The translations under genes were made by a program, and so were the position numbers. Below, piece by piece: positions 8,840 to 18,337 of a stretch of 64,000 bases of DNA. Source of the DNA: Mariniphaga sp041684965 (lineage in GTDB: Bacteria > Bacteroidota > Bacteroidia > Bacteroidales > Prolixibacteraceae); the NCBI GenBank assembly GCA_041684965.1, contig JAWLGR010000015.1:75995-139994 (forward strand), in the 5' to 3' direction. The notes under the pieces were generated by a model. That model did not search any database. It saw only the letters and a list, made by a program, of their open reading frames with translations, and had not been told where the DNA came from. Every line of letters starts with the position of its first letter. Position 1 is the first letter of the stretch.

Positions 8840-11071
8840 TTGCAGCATTTTAATCAAGCTGAAATACGACAGATTGAAGACCGTTACCAGGATTTTCTGA
8901 AAGTCATCAAAGACAAATTTGATGAGGAACGGATGGCACGAATCGAAAAAGCATTTCGGTTTGCAAATGCTGCTCATGACGGTATCAAAAGAAAATCGGG
9001 AGAACCATATATTATCCATCCGATTGCTGTGGCACGTATTGTTGCGAAAGATTTAGGCCTGGGAGCAACGTCCATTTGCGCTTCTATTCTGCACGACGTT
9101 GTTGAAGATACAGAGTATTCGGTTAGTGACATCGAAAACATGTTTGGCGGAAAAGTAGCGCGTATTGTTGATGGCCTGACAAAGCTCTCAGGAGATATTG
9201 ACTCGAGGCAGGTGCTTACACTGAAGAAGATCCTGATGACACTTTCTGATGATGTAAGAGTAATACTCATAAAGATAGCAGACAGGCTTCATAATATGCA
9301 GACCCTTGATTCAATGGCTGTCAATAAAAAAATAAAGATAGCAGGAGAAACCCTTTATCTTTATGTACCCCTTGCTCACAGGCTTGGTCTTTACGCCATT
9401 AAAAATGAACTTGAAGAACTTAGCTTTAAACACAAGCAACCCGAAGAATTCAAGAAGACATTGTATATGTTGCATAACCAGGAAGAAAAACGCAACTACC
9501 TGGTTAATGAATTTATCCGCCCAATAAAAGAAAAACTTGAAGAAGAAAAAATTGACAGTATTGTAAGTCACAGATTAAAATCTACCTTTTCAATCTGGCA
9601 AAAGATGCAAAAAAAGGGTGTTACCTTTAACGAAATATACGACATCCTTGCAGTGAGAATTGTAATAAAGGCCAAGCCTGGAATTTCCGAAAAAAGGCAG
9701 TGTTTCGATGTGCTTTCCCTGGTTACTGATATATATAAACCCCGGCCCGACAGAATCCGTGACTGGATTACCATGCCAAAGGCCAACGGCTATGAATCAT
9801 TGCATGTTACGGTGATGGGTCCACAGGGGAAATGGGTAGAAGTACAGATTCGGACCGAACGGATGGATGAGGTTGCTGAACATGGATTTGCTGCCCATTA
9901 CCGATACAAAGATATCAGCACTTTTGAAAATGAGTTGGAAACCTGGATAGAACGAATCAGGGAACATCTAAAAGCTCCTGATTCAGATGCCTTTGAATTT
10001 TTAGATGATTTTAAATTAAACCTGTATGCTACCGAAATAAACCTGTTCACACCAAAAGGCGATATGGTAGCTCTTCCACAGGGATCGACAGTTATTGATT
10101 TTGCCTATGAAATTCATACCGATTTGGGAAATAAATGCATAGGAGCCAAAATTAATTTTAAGCTGGTGCCCATTAATCACATACTTGAAAATGGTGACCA
10201 GATAGAAATTCTTACCTCTGAAAAACAAATTCCTAAAATGGAATGGTTGAAATTTGCCACCACAACTAAGGCACGTTCAAAAATTAAAGATGCTTTTAAA
10301 CTCGAAAAGAAAAAACATCTCGACAAAGGTAAAGAAATTGTAGAAGAGGCGTTGAAAGCTTCCAAGGCACCGATAACCTCTAACAACCTAAAAAAAATAA
10401 TTGCCCATTATAACCTGAATAATAAGGAACAATTGTATTCAGAAGCGGGAATGGGATTCCTGGAATTAGATAAACTTGATGAAATATTGGGCAAAAAATC
10501 TCCCAATAAACTGGTAAAATATTGGAACATAACTTTCAGCCGTAAAAAAAAGGAGGAGCCTGCCCTGCATGCAACAGAAGAATTAAGCAATCCCAAAAGA
10601 CTTGACAAGGGGAAACCATTCCTGCTTAAAGAAGCAGAGGATGAGATTACCTACTCTTTGGCAAAATGTTGTAATCCAATTCCGGGAGATGAAGTAATTG
10701 GTTATCTGAGCACTGAAGATCATATAATCATCCACAAAACCGGCTGTCGGGAAACTGAAAAACTCCTGTCGAGCCATGGGAATAGTATAATTACTGCGGA
10801 ATGGACAAAATTTAAAAAGCAATCGTACCTGACACGCCTCCGCCTGGAAGGATTCGATCGTCTTGGGATTGTCAATGAAGTAACCAACGTCATTTCAAAG
10901 CAATTGAGCATTAATATGCGTTCGGTAAAATTCGATACCCATGAAGGAATTTTCAAAGGAGACTTATTTCTTTACATCCATAATGCAGATGATTTACATT
11001 ACCTGATTAACCGGCTTGAAAAAATTAAAGGAATCGACCTGGTTACGCGCGATGAGAACCTGAATGATTAA
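8840..11071 (+). CDS. rel: RelA/SpoT bifunctional (p)ppGpp synthetase/hydrolase
   Basis: This enzyme makes and degrades the alarmone (p)ppGpp in the stringent response. Domains in order are the HD hydrolase (about 40-190, with H-D at 85-86 in 'ILHDVVED'), the synthetase domain (about 240-370, with 'GYESLHVTV' and E-V-Q-I-R), the TGS domain (about 395-460), a helical/zinc-finger region with 'KCCNPIPGDEVIGY', and a C-terminal ACT domain from about 665. Because the HD residues are intact, hydrolase activity is expected, as in Rel/SpoT and not RelA. The start is a TTG, since a stop lies immediately upstream in frame and the next ATG would cut the first helix. Confidence 0.95.
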   Translation: MQHFNQAEIRQIEDRYQDFLKVIKDKFDEERMARIEKAFRFANAAHDGIKRKSGEPYIIHPIAVARIVAKDLGLGATSICASILHDVVEDTEYSVSDIENMFGGKVARIVDGLTKLSGDIDSRQVLTLKKILMTLSDDVRVILIKIADRLHNMQTLDSMAVNKKIKIAGETLYLYVPLAHRLGLYAIKNELEELSFKHKQPEEFKKTLYMLHNQEEKRNYLVNEFIRPIKEKLEEEKIDSIVSHRLKSTFSIWQKMQKKGVTFNEIYDILAVRIVIKAKPGISEKRQCFDVLSLVTDIYKPRPDRIRDWITMPKANGYESLHVTVMGPQGKWVEVQIRTERMDEVAEHGFAAHYRYKDISTFENELETWIERIREHLKAPDSDAFEFLDDFKLNLYATEINLFTPKGDMVALPQGSTVIDFAYEIHTDLGNKCIGAKINFKLVPINHILENGDQIEILTSEKQIPKMEWLKFATTTKARSKIKDAFKLEKKKHLDKGKEIVEEALKASKAPITSNNLKKIIAHYNLNNKEQLYSEAGMGFLELDKLDEILGKKSPNKLVKYWNITFSRKKKEEPALHATEELSNPKRLDKGKPFLLKEAEDEITYSLAKCCNPIPGDEVIGYLSTEDHIIIHKTGCRETEKLLSSHGNSIITAEWTKFKKQSYLTRLRLEGFDRLGIVNEVTNVISKQLSINMRSVKFDTHEGIFKGDLFLYIHNADDLHYLINRLEKIKGIDLVTRDENLND

Positions 11072-11139
11072 TTTTTAATTAGTCTTAATAATCAAAAAAT
11101 TATTCCTATTTTTGGCTTCTGCTTTAAATTGGTTTGATT

Positions 11140-11583
11140 ATGAATAGCCACAAAACCAGAGAGACAGTAAGAAATATGTTTACTGAGTACCTGGAAAAAA
11201 ACGGACATCGAAAGACCCCGGAAAGGTTTGCAATTCTTGATGAAATTTATTCAAGAGAAGGTCATTTCGATATTGAGTCATTGTATATCTCAATGAAAAA
11301 CAAAAAATACAGGGTCAGCCGTGCTACTCTGTACAATACAATTGACTTGCTACTTGAGTGCAAATTGGTAGTAAAGCATCAATTTGGTAAAAACATTGCT
11401 CAATTTGAAAAAGCATTTGCCACCATGCAACATGACCACCTGATTGATACCAGCACCGGGAATGTTACCGAATTTTATGATCCACGAATCCGTGAAATAA
11501 TCGAAGATACCTGTAAGAAGAACAATTTTAAATTATCACATCATACCCTGTACATATATGGCCAAAATATTGAGAATAGTTAA
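11140..11583 (+). CDS. Fur-family transcriptional regulator without the CxxC zinc sites
   Basis: This is a predicted metal- or peroxide-responsive repressor of the Fur/PerR superfamily. The winged-helix part is typical: 'HRKTPERFAILDEIY', then 'YRVSRATLYNTIDLLLE'. The region after H-D-H, where Fur proteins normally have C-x2-C for structural zinc, reads 'DHLIDTSTGNVTEF', so both cysteines are missing. The only cysteines are isolated ones in helices. This matches a Bacteroidota subgroup whose regulon I cannot name. ATG 11140 is preferred over a TTG two codons upstream. The gene follows rel by 68 bases and ends before a clear terminator. Confidence 0.85.
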   Translation: MNSHKTRETVRNMFTEYLEKNGHRKTPERFAILDEIYSREGHFDIESLYISMKNKKYRVSRATLYNTIDLLLECKLVVKHQFGKNIAQFEKAFATMQHDHLIDTSTGNVTEFYDPRIREIIEDTCKKNNFKLSHHTLYIYGQNIENS

Positions 11584-11677
11584 GGGTTCGTTGCATTATT
11601 ATTATTAAAAATCGGCCATCATTAAAACGTTTTTTGTTTCGACATCCAAAAATATTTGTACTTTTAAAAGCTTTATC

Positions 11678-11712
11678 AGGACGCCGTAATTTATTTTCGG
11701 CGTTCTGTTTTT
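11678..11712 (+). terminator. Rho-independent terminator after the Fur-like gene
   Basis: AGGACGCCG pairs with CGGCGTTCT (one G-U pair) around an 11-base AT-rich loop and is followed by GTTTTT. It lies about 95 bases after the Fur-like stop and 100 bases before purA, separating the two units. Confidence 0.8.
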
Positions 11713-11812
11713 GAAATGCAGAAACTGCTGCAGAGAGTATTGATTAATTCTTTGGCAGCAATAGATTTCATGCTGTTACTTATTGAAACATAAAAAATAT
11801 AATTATTGCAAA

Positions 11813-13084
11813 ATGAAAGTAGATGTACTGCTGGGCCTTCAATGGGGCGATGAAGGAAAAGGGAAAATAGTGGATGTATTAACACCTAAATACGATGTAA
11901 TAACTCGCTTTCAGGGTGGCCCAAATGCAGGCCATACATTGGAATTCAATAATATTAAACAAGTGCTGCATACTATACCATCAGGTATTTTCAGGGAAAA
12001 CAAAATCAATATTATAGGGAATGGTGTCGTAATTGATCCAATTGTATTTAAAAAAGAAATTGAGGGGCTGAAAAAAATAGGAGTTGAACTCTCCAGAAAT
12101 TTGTACATTTCCAAAAAAGCTCATTTGATACTTCCAACTCACAAGCTTCTGGATGCAGCATCAGAAGAACAAAAAGGATTAACCAAAATAGGTTCAACCC
12201 TTAAGGGGATAGGACCAACCTATAAAGATAAAATCGGTCGTGAGGGACTACGTGTAGGGGATTTAATGCATAATTTCGATTCAAAGTACACCGCACGAAT
12301 TGACAGCCATAAAAGCTTATTAACAGATTATTATAAATACGATTACAAAAACATTCTTGCCGATTGCGAAAAAGATTGGTTTGAAGGTGTGGAAGTTATA
12401 AAATCATTCAGTATCATTGACTCTGAGCATTTTTTAAATGATTTGCTCAGCAAGAACAAAACGGTATTGGCCGAAGGCGCCCAGGGGACTATGCTTGATA
12501 TCGATTTTGGTTCTTACCCTTTTGTTACAAGTTCGAATACAATTTGCGCCGGAGCATGTACCGGGTTGGGACTTGCTCCTCAAAAAATCGGACGTGTGTA
12601 TGGAATATTCAAAGCGTATTGTACCCGTGTTGGCATGGGGCCTTTCCCTACTGAGCTCCACGATGATACAGGAAAAGAACTGCGTGATTCAGGAAATGAA
12701 TACGGCTCCACCACAGGCAGGCCCCGCCGCTGCGGTTGGCTCGATCTGGTAGCATTAAAATATTCTGTTATGCTTAATGGCGTTACGGAATTAATTATGA
12801 TGAAAGCCGATGTTATGGACAATTTTGATACAATTAAAATATGTGTGGGTTATGAAATTAAAGGTGAAGTAGTGGAACATTTCCCTTTTGAACTATCAGA
12901 TGATGTTAAACCTGTGTATGTAGAATTGCCCGGATGGAAATCTGACCTGTCAAAATTAAAAACCCAAAACGAATTTCCAGAAGAATTGAACAGTTATATA
13001 AGCTTCATAGAGGATGAAATGGGAATTCCGGTTTCAATTGCTTCTGTTGGACCTAACCGTGAACAAACTATATTTCTTGATTGA
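11813..13084 (+). CDS. purA: Adenylosuccinate synthetase
   Basis: PurA joins IMP and aspartate using GTP to give adenylosuccinate, the first committed step from IMP to AMP. The phosphate-binding loop G-D-E-G-K-G-K is at residues 12-18, followed by 'GGPNAGHT' with the catalytic His, then 'GTTGRPRRCGW' (here as S-T-T-G-R-P-R-R-C-G-W) near residue 300. Length is 423 residues from ATG 11813. An in-frame TTG at 11783 would add ten residues that homologues lack. purH, the enzyme making IMP, lies 36 kb away in this window and is not linked. Confidence 0.96.
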   Translation: MKVDVLLGLQWGDEGKGKIVDVLTPKYDVITRFQGGPNAGHTLEFNNIKQVLHTIPSGIFRENKINIIGNGVVIDPIVFKKEIEGLKKIGVELSRNLYISKKAHLILPTHKLLDAASEEQKGLTKIGSTLKGIGPTYKDKIGREGLRVGDLMHNFDSKYTARIDSHKSLLTDYYKYDYKNILADCEKDWFEGVEVIKSFSIIDSEHFLNDLLSKNKTVLAEGAQGTMLDIDFGSYPFVTSSNTICAGACTGLGLAPQKIGRVYGIFKAYCTRVGMGPFPTELHDDTGKELRDSGNEYGSTTGRPRRCGWLDLVALKYSVMLNGVTELIMMKADVMDNFDTIKICVGYEIKGEVVEHFPFELSDDVKPVYVELPGWKSDLSKLKTQNEFPEELNSYISFIEDEMGIPVSIASVGPNREQTIFLD

Positions 13085-13167
13085 ATACCAGAAAACCTCA
13101 CGAAAAAGTCTTTGCCTTTTTAAACTAACTGGCTATATTTATTGAAGCTTTATTAAGTTACAATTAT

Positions 13168-14583
13168 ATGCCGCTATCGATACATCACTGGGGACTCTAT
13201 ACTGACTTATATGAGTTGACTATGGCTCATGGATATTTTTATTGTGGGAAAAAAGATGATACCAGCGTATTTGACTACTTCTTCAGGGTTAACCCATTTA
13301 ATAGTGGTTTTACTGTTTTTGCAGGTCTTGAGGATTTCCTGAATTTCCTGTTAAAATTTACCTTCAATGAATCCGATCTAATCTATCTGTCAAAACAAGG
13401 TTTTAAAAAAGAATTTCTGGAATACCTTAAAACATTTCAGTTTAACGGAACAATTTTAAGTGTTCAAGAGGGTGAAATTGTTTTTCCAAATGAACCTGTA
13501 ATGCAGGTAGAAGGAAACATAATAGAATGTCAACTCATTGAGAGTTTGCTTCTCAACTTCATTAATTTTGAATCCTTGATAGCCACCAAAGCTTTCAGGA
13601 TAAAACAGGTATCCGGCGACAGAGCCTTTTCTGATTTCGGTCTTCGCCGTGCACAGGGTCTGGGTGCTATTCATGGCAGCAGGGCAGCAGCTATTGGCGG
13701 GGCTGCTTCCACATCAAATGTTATGGCAGGAAAACTTTTTAATATCCCTCTCTCCGGGACACAGGCTCATTCCTGGATTCAAAGCTTTGAGAACGAAATT
13801 GAAGCTTTCCGCGCATTTGTTAAAACAAATCCTGAAAATTCAATTCTCCTGGTTGATACTTATGATACACTAAAATCAGGAATCCCAAATGCCATTCAGG
13901 TTGCCAAAGAACTGGAAGAGAAAGGACACAAATTAAAAGCTGTCCGACTCGATAGCGGCGATTTAGCATATCTAAGTAAAAAGGCACGCAGGATGCTTGA
14001 TGAAGCGGGACTTGAATATGTTAAAATAGTTGCATCAAACCAGCTCAATGAGCACGTTATAAAAAGCTTACTCAAGGACCAACATGCCGCAATAGATCTT
14101 TTTGGAGTGGGAACCGAACTTATTACAGGAAAAGAAAATGCTGCACTCGATGGTGTGTATAAGCTTGCTGAGGCTAATGGCCAACCCAGAATGAAATTCT
14201 CAGAAAATATGGAAAAAATGACCCTTCCCGGGAAAAAGCAGGTGTATAGGTGCCTTGATCATAAAGGAAAATTTTTTCGGGATGCTATCCTGCTTGATTA
14301 TGAAGATCCCCAAAAGGTTGATAAAATCTATCATCCAATCTTCCCGGAACGTCATACCAACATCAAAAACTGTAATAAGGAAAAATTATTACAACCCGTT
14401 GTAATAAATGGTGAGGTTGTTTCCAATAAAACAACGATTGATGAGATACACCAGTACCTTTTAAAAAGAGCCAACCAATTACCGGAAGAACATAAACGGT
14501 TTATCAGTCCTCATATATATAAGGCAGGCATTTCATTCCGTCTTATTGAACTCCGTAATGAATTGATTAAGAAACTGAAATAA
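13168..14583 (+). CDS. pncB: Nicotinate phosphoribosyltransferase
   Basis: This enzyme converts nicotinate and PRPP (with ATP) to nicotinate mononucleotide in NAD salvage. Signatures are the N-terminal 'LYTDLYELTMAHGYF', 'FGLRRAQG' with the substrate Arg residues, 'SGTQAHSWIQSF' with the His that is phosphorylated in the family, 'LLVDTYDTL' and 'RLDSGDLAYLSKKAR'. Its 471 residues match the longer bacterial type. It follows purA by 83 bases and precedes the PLP enzyme gene by 14, so it probably forms an operon with the latter. Confidence 0.93.
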   Translation: MPLSIHHWGLYTDLYELTMAHGYFYCGKKDDTSVFDYFFRVNPFNSGFTVFAGLEDFLNFLLKFTFNESDLIYLSKQGFKKEFLEYLKTFQFNGTILSVQEGEIVFPNEPVMQVEGNIIECQLIESLLLNFINFESLIATKAFRIKQVSGDRAFSDFGLRRAQGLGAIHGSRAAAIGGAASTSNVMAGKLFNIPLSGTQAHSWIQSFENEIEAFRAFVKTNPENSILLVDTYDTLKSGIPNAIQVAKELEEKGHKLKAVRLDSGDLAYLSKKARRMLDEAGLEYVKIVASNQLNEHVIKSLLKDQHAAIDLFGVGTELITGKENAALDGVYKLAEANGQPRMKFSENMEKMTLPGKKQVYRCLDHKGKFFRDAILLDYEDPQKVDKIYHPIFPERHTNIKNCNKEKLLQPVVINGEVVSNKTTIDEIHQYLLKRANQLPEEHKRFISPHIYKAGISFRLIELRNELIKKLK

Positions 14584-14597
14584 AAATTTCAAAGAAT

Positions 14598-15695
14598 ATG
14601 ACTGATATTATTCGTCCCACCCTGGTAATTAATAAGAAAATCTGCATTCACAATATTGAAAGAATGGCACAAAAAGCCAAAGACCACCAATTGCAGTTCA
14701 GACCTCATTTCAAAACGCATCAGTCAGCTGTTATTGCAAATTGGTTCAGGGATTTTGGAGTTAATGCAATTACTGTTTCCTCAGTTCAAATGGCTGAATA
14801 TTTTGCAAACCATGGATGGAATGATATTACCATTGCATTTCCATTGAACATCCTTGAAATGGATCAAATCAATCAACTGGCTAAAGGAATTAAGCTAAAT
14901 CTTTCTTTGGAGAACACAGAGACGGCTGAAGCTTTAGTAAAAAGCATTACTGCTCCTGCAGGTGTATTTATAAAAGTGGATACAGGCTATAACCGAACAG
15001 GTATTTTTACTTCAAAGACAAGTAAAATTGATGCAATCCTTGAAATACTCTCCAAAAATGAAACGATTGCATTTAAAGGATTTCTTACTCATAACGGGCT
15101 AACATATTCCGCACGTTCAACCAATGAAATATTCAGCTGCCATTTCGATGCCTTGCTTAAGCTTAAGACTCTTAAACAAAGATATGAATCAACTTATCCT
15201 GATCTAAAAATAAGCATAGGCGATACCCCGTCCTGTTCAATATGTACTAATTTTAATGGAGTAGATGAAATCAGACCTGGAAATTTTGTTTTCTTTGATT
15301 TAATGCAGCAAAATCTTGGTGTTTGTACATTTGAAGATATTGCTGTACGGATGGTTTGTCCTATTGTAGCTAAACATCCCTCCCGAAATGAAGTTGTTAT
15401 TTATGGCGGAGCAATCCATCTTTCCAAAGAATCAATGCAAAATACGGATGGAAAAGAATTTTTTGGCCGAATTGCAATCAATAAAAGGGGTGAAATGAAA
15501 ATATTAAGTGAACGAAATTATGTCACCCGTCTCTCACAGGAACATGGAATATTAAAAGTTTCTCAAAAACACTTTGAGCATTTTAAAATTGGCGAACTGG
15601 TCGAAATTATTCCCATACATTCGTGCCTGACAGCCAATTTGGCCAGAAAATATATGACAACGAAAGGAGAAGAAATTAGAATGATAAATTCTTAA
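14598..15695 (+). CDS. DSD1 / D-threonine aldolase-like PLP enzyme
   Basis: This is a fold-type III PLP enzyme of the alanine-racemase-like group that includes D-threonine aldolase and eukaryotic-type D-serine dehydratase. The PLP lysine is K39 in 'RPHFKTHQ', and 'KVDTGYNRTGI' follows. A C-terminal H-x-C pair in 'IPIHSCLTANL' fits the zinc/manganese site of this family. Its 365 residues are normal. It starts 14 bases after pncB and ends only three bases from the convergent cyclase-like gene. It could act on D-serine, D-threonine or 3-hydroxy-D-aspartate; the sequence does not decide which. Confidence 0.85.
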   Translation: MTDIIRPTLVINKKICIHNIERMAQKAKDHQLQFRPHFKTHQSAVIANWFRDFGVNAITVSSVQMAEYFANHGWNDITIAFPLNILEMDQINQLAKGIKLNLSLENTETAEALVKSITAPAGVFIKVDTGYNRTGIFTSKTSKIDAILEILSKNETIAFKGFLTHNGLTYSARSTNEIFSCHFDALLKLKTLKQRYESTYPDLKISIGDTPSCSICTNFNGVDEIRPGNFVFFDLMQQNLGVCTFEDIAVRMVCPIVAKHPSRNEVVIYGGAIHLSKESMQNTDGKEFFGRIAINKRGEMKILSERNYVTRLSQEHGILKVSQKHFEHFKIGELVEIIPIHSCLTANLARKYMTTKGEEIRMINS

Positions 15696-15698
15696 TGT

Positions 15699-17501
15699 TC
15701 AATTATTTCTAATTTCAAGCACTCTTGAAACAGCCTCCAGGTACGAAGTAATTGGATACATTTTTTCATCGTACCACAATGAAGCAAAATATAGACCGAT
15801 TGGAGCTGCTTTTAATCCATGCTTTTTTTGATATGCATCAAGCCAATTCAACCCTTTATAACAGATTTCGATATTCTCGTATGATGCCAAAGCTGAAATT
15901 GCCAATGCAGTTTCTTCTATCGTTCCGGGAATATTCTTGTCACCACCCCAGCTTCCATCTTCATTTTGCGTTGCAATAAGATAACTGGCACCTTTTTTAA
16001 TCATGGCATCCAATTGCTCCTTCGCTTCTTTTGACAGCCATTCATGCCTTACAGCATCTTTCATGTAGGCAACCACCCTGGAGGTTCCATATACCGGATT
16101 TGTTTTATTTTTTGTTTGTTGATTTCCAAACCAAAGAGGAAGCCAGCTCCCATCAGCATTCTGAAGGCGGATAAGAAAATGCATTGCATTTTGAAAAGAT
16201 AAAGTAAGTTTTCTTTTCTTTCCTGCAGGTAATTCATTGCGGTATTTTTCCATTACCAATGAAATTGCCAGTAAATTATGTCCGGTTAAATCAGAACAGC
16301 TTTTATCAAAGGGCAGCTTACCCCACCCGCGTGAAAAAGTAGGAAACCCGCCATCCTTGTTTTGGAGATTTAATAACCAATTGCAGGCAGTAAGTATTTC
16401 CCTTTTCACATTATCTTTTGGCTGAAGATTCATCAATGCCAACATAACAGCAGGTGTATCATCACCATCCGGTACAGAACCTGTATAGTTCGTCCAACCC
16501 CAGCCACCCGGGCCTGTTCCATTAAATGGATGTACCTTTTCATTTTGAATTAATTTAAAGTGGTTTGTTATCTTATCCTGAAGATCAGTATTCATAAATC
16601 CTGATAAATTAGAACGAAATCCTTTCACTACAAGAGAAGTTACCCATGTGGATAAATTGATGTCAATGGGCCAGCTGCCATCCTCCCGTTGGGTACCTGT
16701 TAAAAATAGTATGCCTCTTTTTACAATTTCTGATTCCCGATATCCGGCATTTAATAAACTCATAACCACAAAGGCGGTTAAAGGAATTGCTTCCAAAAAA
16801 CCACCACCTGGTGGTAACATCCTACGAAGAATATTCATCGCTCTGGGAATGAAAAATCTGCGAATACCCTGCAATAAAGAGCCGGAATTTTTGTTTTTAA
16901 AGATAACAATTCCCACTGCCACCAATGCAGGCAAAGCATAGCTAACAACGCTTAAATTAAGCAGCCGATAAAAACGCCGCGGTAATAATGCAAATTCAAA
17001 AGGCAATTGAGGAATGTAATTAAAAGCATCCTTGCCGGGAATTCCGCACAATCCACTCATTGTAAGTATAGGAACTGAAAAGGTATAATCATTCTTGTAG
17101 TGTTTTAAAATTACATTTGAAACCTCAGAAGAATTTAAATTAACACCATGACTGTTCAGATACCCGACAATTTTTAACTGAAAATGATTTATCCAATCCA
17201 ACTTATCTGAAAAAAGATTCGCAGCGGCATAAACAAGCAAACTCGTACTGACATTACCAGGGCTTTCGGGTGTATCTCCAAAACTGCCATCAGAATTCAT
17301 GTTGCTTCTGAGCCAGCTTAATCCCCTGATTATTCTGTCTGAATGCTCCTTCTGATTGTCAAAATACAAAGCAGCTACTGCAACCGCTACTGCCAGGGCA
17401 CTTGAAGAAAGCTTCCCTTCCCAAAAACATTCCTGGTTCATTTCCGAAAGAACCAGTCCGCCTAATTCATGGAATTTTCTTTCCAATCTTATTATTTCCA
17501 T
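15699..17501 (-). CDS. Squalene-cyclase-like protein with class II DxDD motif
   Basis: This is a predicted terpene cyclase of the squalene-hopene cyclase superfamily. Four or five QW-type repeats can be seen: residues 68-75 (DGSFG), 271-277, 380-386, 447-453 and 512-518 (Q-N-E-D-G-S-W). Between them 'VPDGDDTPAVMLAL' places D345-G-D347-D348-T349 like the catalytic DxDD-T of class II cyclases, which protonates the substrate. 'YGTSRVVAYMKD' (471-482) resembles the C-terminal YGT block of hopene cyclases. Length is 600, slightly short of the usual 630-660. Hydrophobic stretches near 186-200 and 240-252 could be a membrane-dipping face. It is the last gene of a five-gene unit, with the start overlapping the previous stop by one base (TAATG). 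The fold is also used by non-cyclases, so activity is inferred. Confidence 0.75.
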   Translation of the reverse strand: MEIIRLERKFHELGGLVLSEMNQECFWEGKLSSSALAVAVAVAALYFDNQKEHSDRIIRGLSWLRSNMNSDGSFGDTPESPGNVSTSLLVYAAANLFSDKLDWINHFQLKIVGYLNSHGVNLNSSEVSNVILKHYKNDYTFSVPILTMSGLCGIPGKDAFNYIPQLPFEFALLPRRFYRLLNLSVVSYALPALVAVGIVIFKNKNSGSLLQGIRRFFIPRAMNILRRMLPPGGGFLEAIPLTAFVVMSLLNAGYRESEIVKRGILFLTGTQREDGSWPIDINLSTWVTSLVVKGFRSNLSGFMNTDLQDKITNHFKLIQNEKVHPFNGTGPGGWGWTNYTGSVPDGDDTPAVMLALMNLQPKDNVKREILTACNWLLNLQNKDGGFPTFSRGWGKLPFDKSCSDLTGHNLLAISLVMEKYRNELPAGKKRKLTLSFQNAMHFLIRLQNADGSWLPLWFGNQQTKNKTNPVYGTSRVVAYMKDAVRHEWLSKEAKEQLDAMIKKGASYLIATQNEDGSWGGDKNIPGTIEETALAISALASYENIEICYKGLNWLDAYQKKHGLKAAPIGLYFASLWYDEKMYPITSYLEAVSRVLEIRNN

Positions 17502-18337
17502 TATGACACCAAAATTCCCAAAGCCATTAATCCATAAAATGTATATTCCAAATCACGGGTTTCATCACCGTTACCTGCCAGAAATGCCCCACCTGCATAA
17601 TTTTCCTGAATCATTTCCAGGCAATCAGGAGCAATCATCCTCAAATCAGCACCAATAGTTTTAAGTGCAAATAAAGCCACAGCAGTTGATAATAAATCAA
17701 CTCCTTCTGTATCTTTAAATGATCTAAATCCAGAACCTTCCTCAAAAAATGATAATAAATTTGCCTGTTCCTGCTTAATCTTCATCCCCGTTTCATTCTT
17801 AATAACAGTATAAGCTGCATGAATGCTGCACGGTGAATCTGCCGGTGGTGATATAAAGCTCAAAATTGCCCGTGCTGCAGGATAAAACATTTCCTTTCGG
17901 TAAAAACCATCAAATACTAAAGTAAATAAAAACAGGCGATAAAAAAAACTTAATGAACTGCTTTTAAGGAACATCTTAAACAACATATTCTTAATTGATG
18001 GCTTAATAAAATCAACTTCCGGAAGGGATAATTTAATCAAAAGAAATGCAGATTCCTCTACCTGATTCTTATTTTTCCACTCTGTCTGAAGAATAAACTG
18101 CCGGTGTTTTTTTAGTGTTTCATCCATTCCCAGCGCAACTGCAAGCCAGGTTCCAAATATTGAATAATAGATATCAGGGCTCACCGCACGATTGGTAAAT
18201 GCACCCTCCGTATTCTGGCAGGATTGAACAAAATTCTTTACATCAGTCTGGCTATTTTGATCAAGAGCTTCGTATCCCTTTTTTACTATTGAAATAAACC
18301 GCTTAAATATTGGTATATATTCCTGGCGACTACCCAC
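17501..18337 (-). CDS. Small prenyltransferase-repeat (alpha/alpha-barrel-like) protein
   Basis: This protein is of unknown function. The N-terminal 'CQNTEGAFTNRAVSPDIYYSI' (40-60) and the C-terminal segment from G-G-A-F (about 248) to Y-T-F-Y-G-L-M-A-L-G resemble the repeats of protein prenyltransferase beta subunits and squalene cyclases (Q-x3-G-G-F followed by D/E-x2-Y-T). No DxDD motif, no zinc-ligand set of a protein farnesyltransferase and no signal peptide are visible. At 278 residues it could supply half of a barrel and pair with the 600-residue cyclase-like protein encoded next. Its start overlaps the fusion gene by eight bases and its stop overlaps the next start by one base, so strict co-expression is likely. 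Confidence 0.7.
   Translation of the reverse strand: MGSRQEYIPIFKRFISIVKKGYEALDQNSQTDVKNFVQSCQNTEGAFTNRAVSPDIYYSIFGTWLAVALGMDETLKKHRQFILQTEWKNKNQVEESAFLLIKLSLPEVDFIKPSIKNMLFKMFLKSSSLSFFYRLFLFTLVFDGFYRKEMFYPAARAILSFISPPADSPCSIHAAYTVIKNETGMKIKQEQANLLSFFEEGSGFRSFKDTEGVDLLSTAVALFALKTIGADLRMIAPDCLEMIQENYAGGAFLAGNGDETRDLEYTFYGLMALGILVS

Noticed and set aside
15699..18337. The two repeat proteins as one gene split by a frameshift
   Set aside because: Each has its own start and stop in a TAATG overlap, both lengths are plausible, and both carry their own repeat ends.
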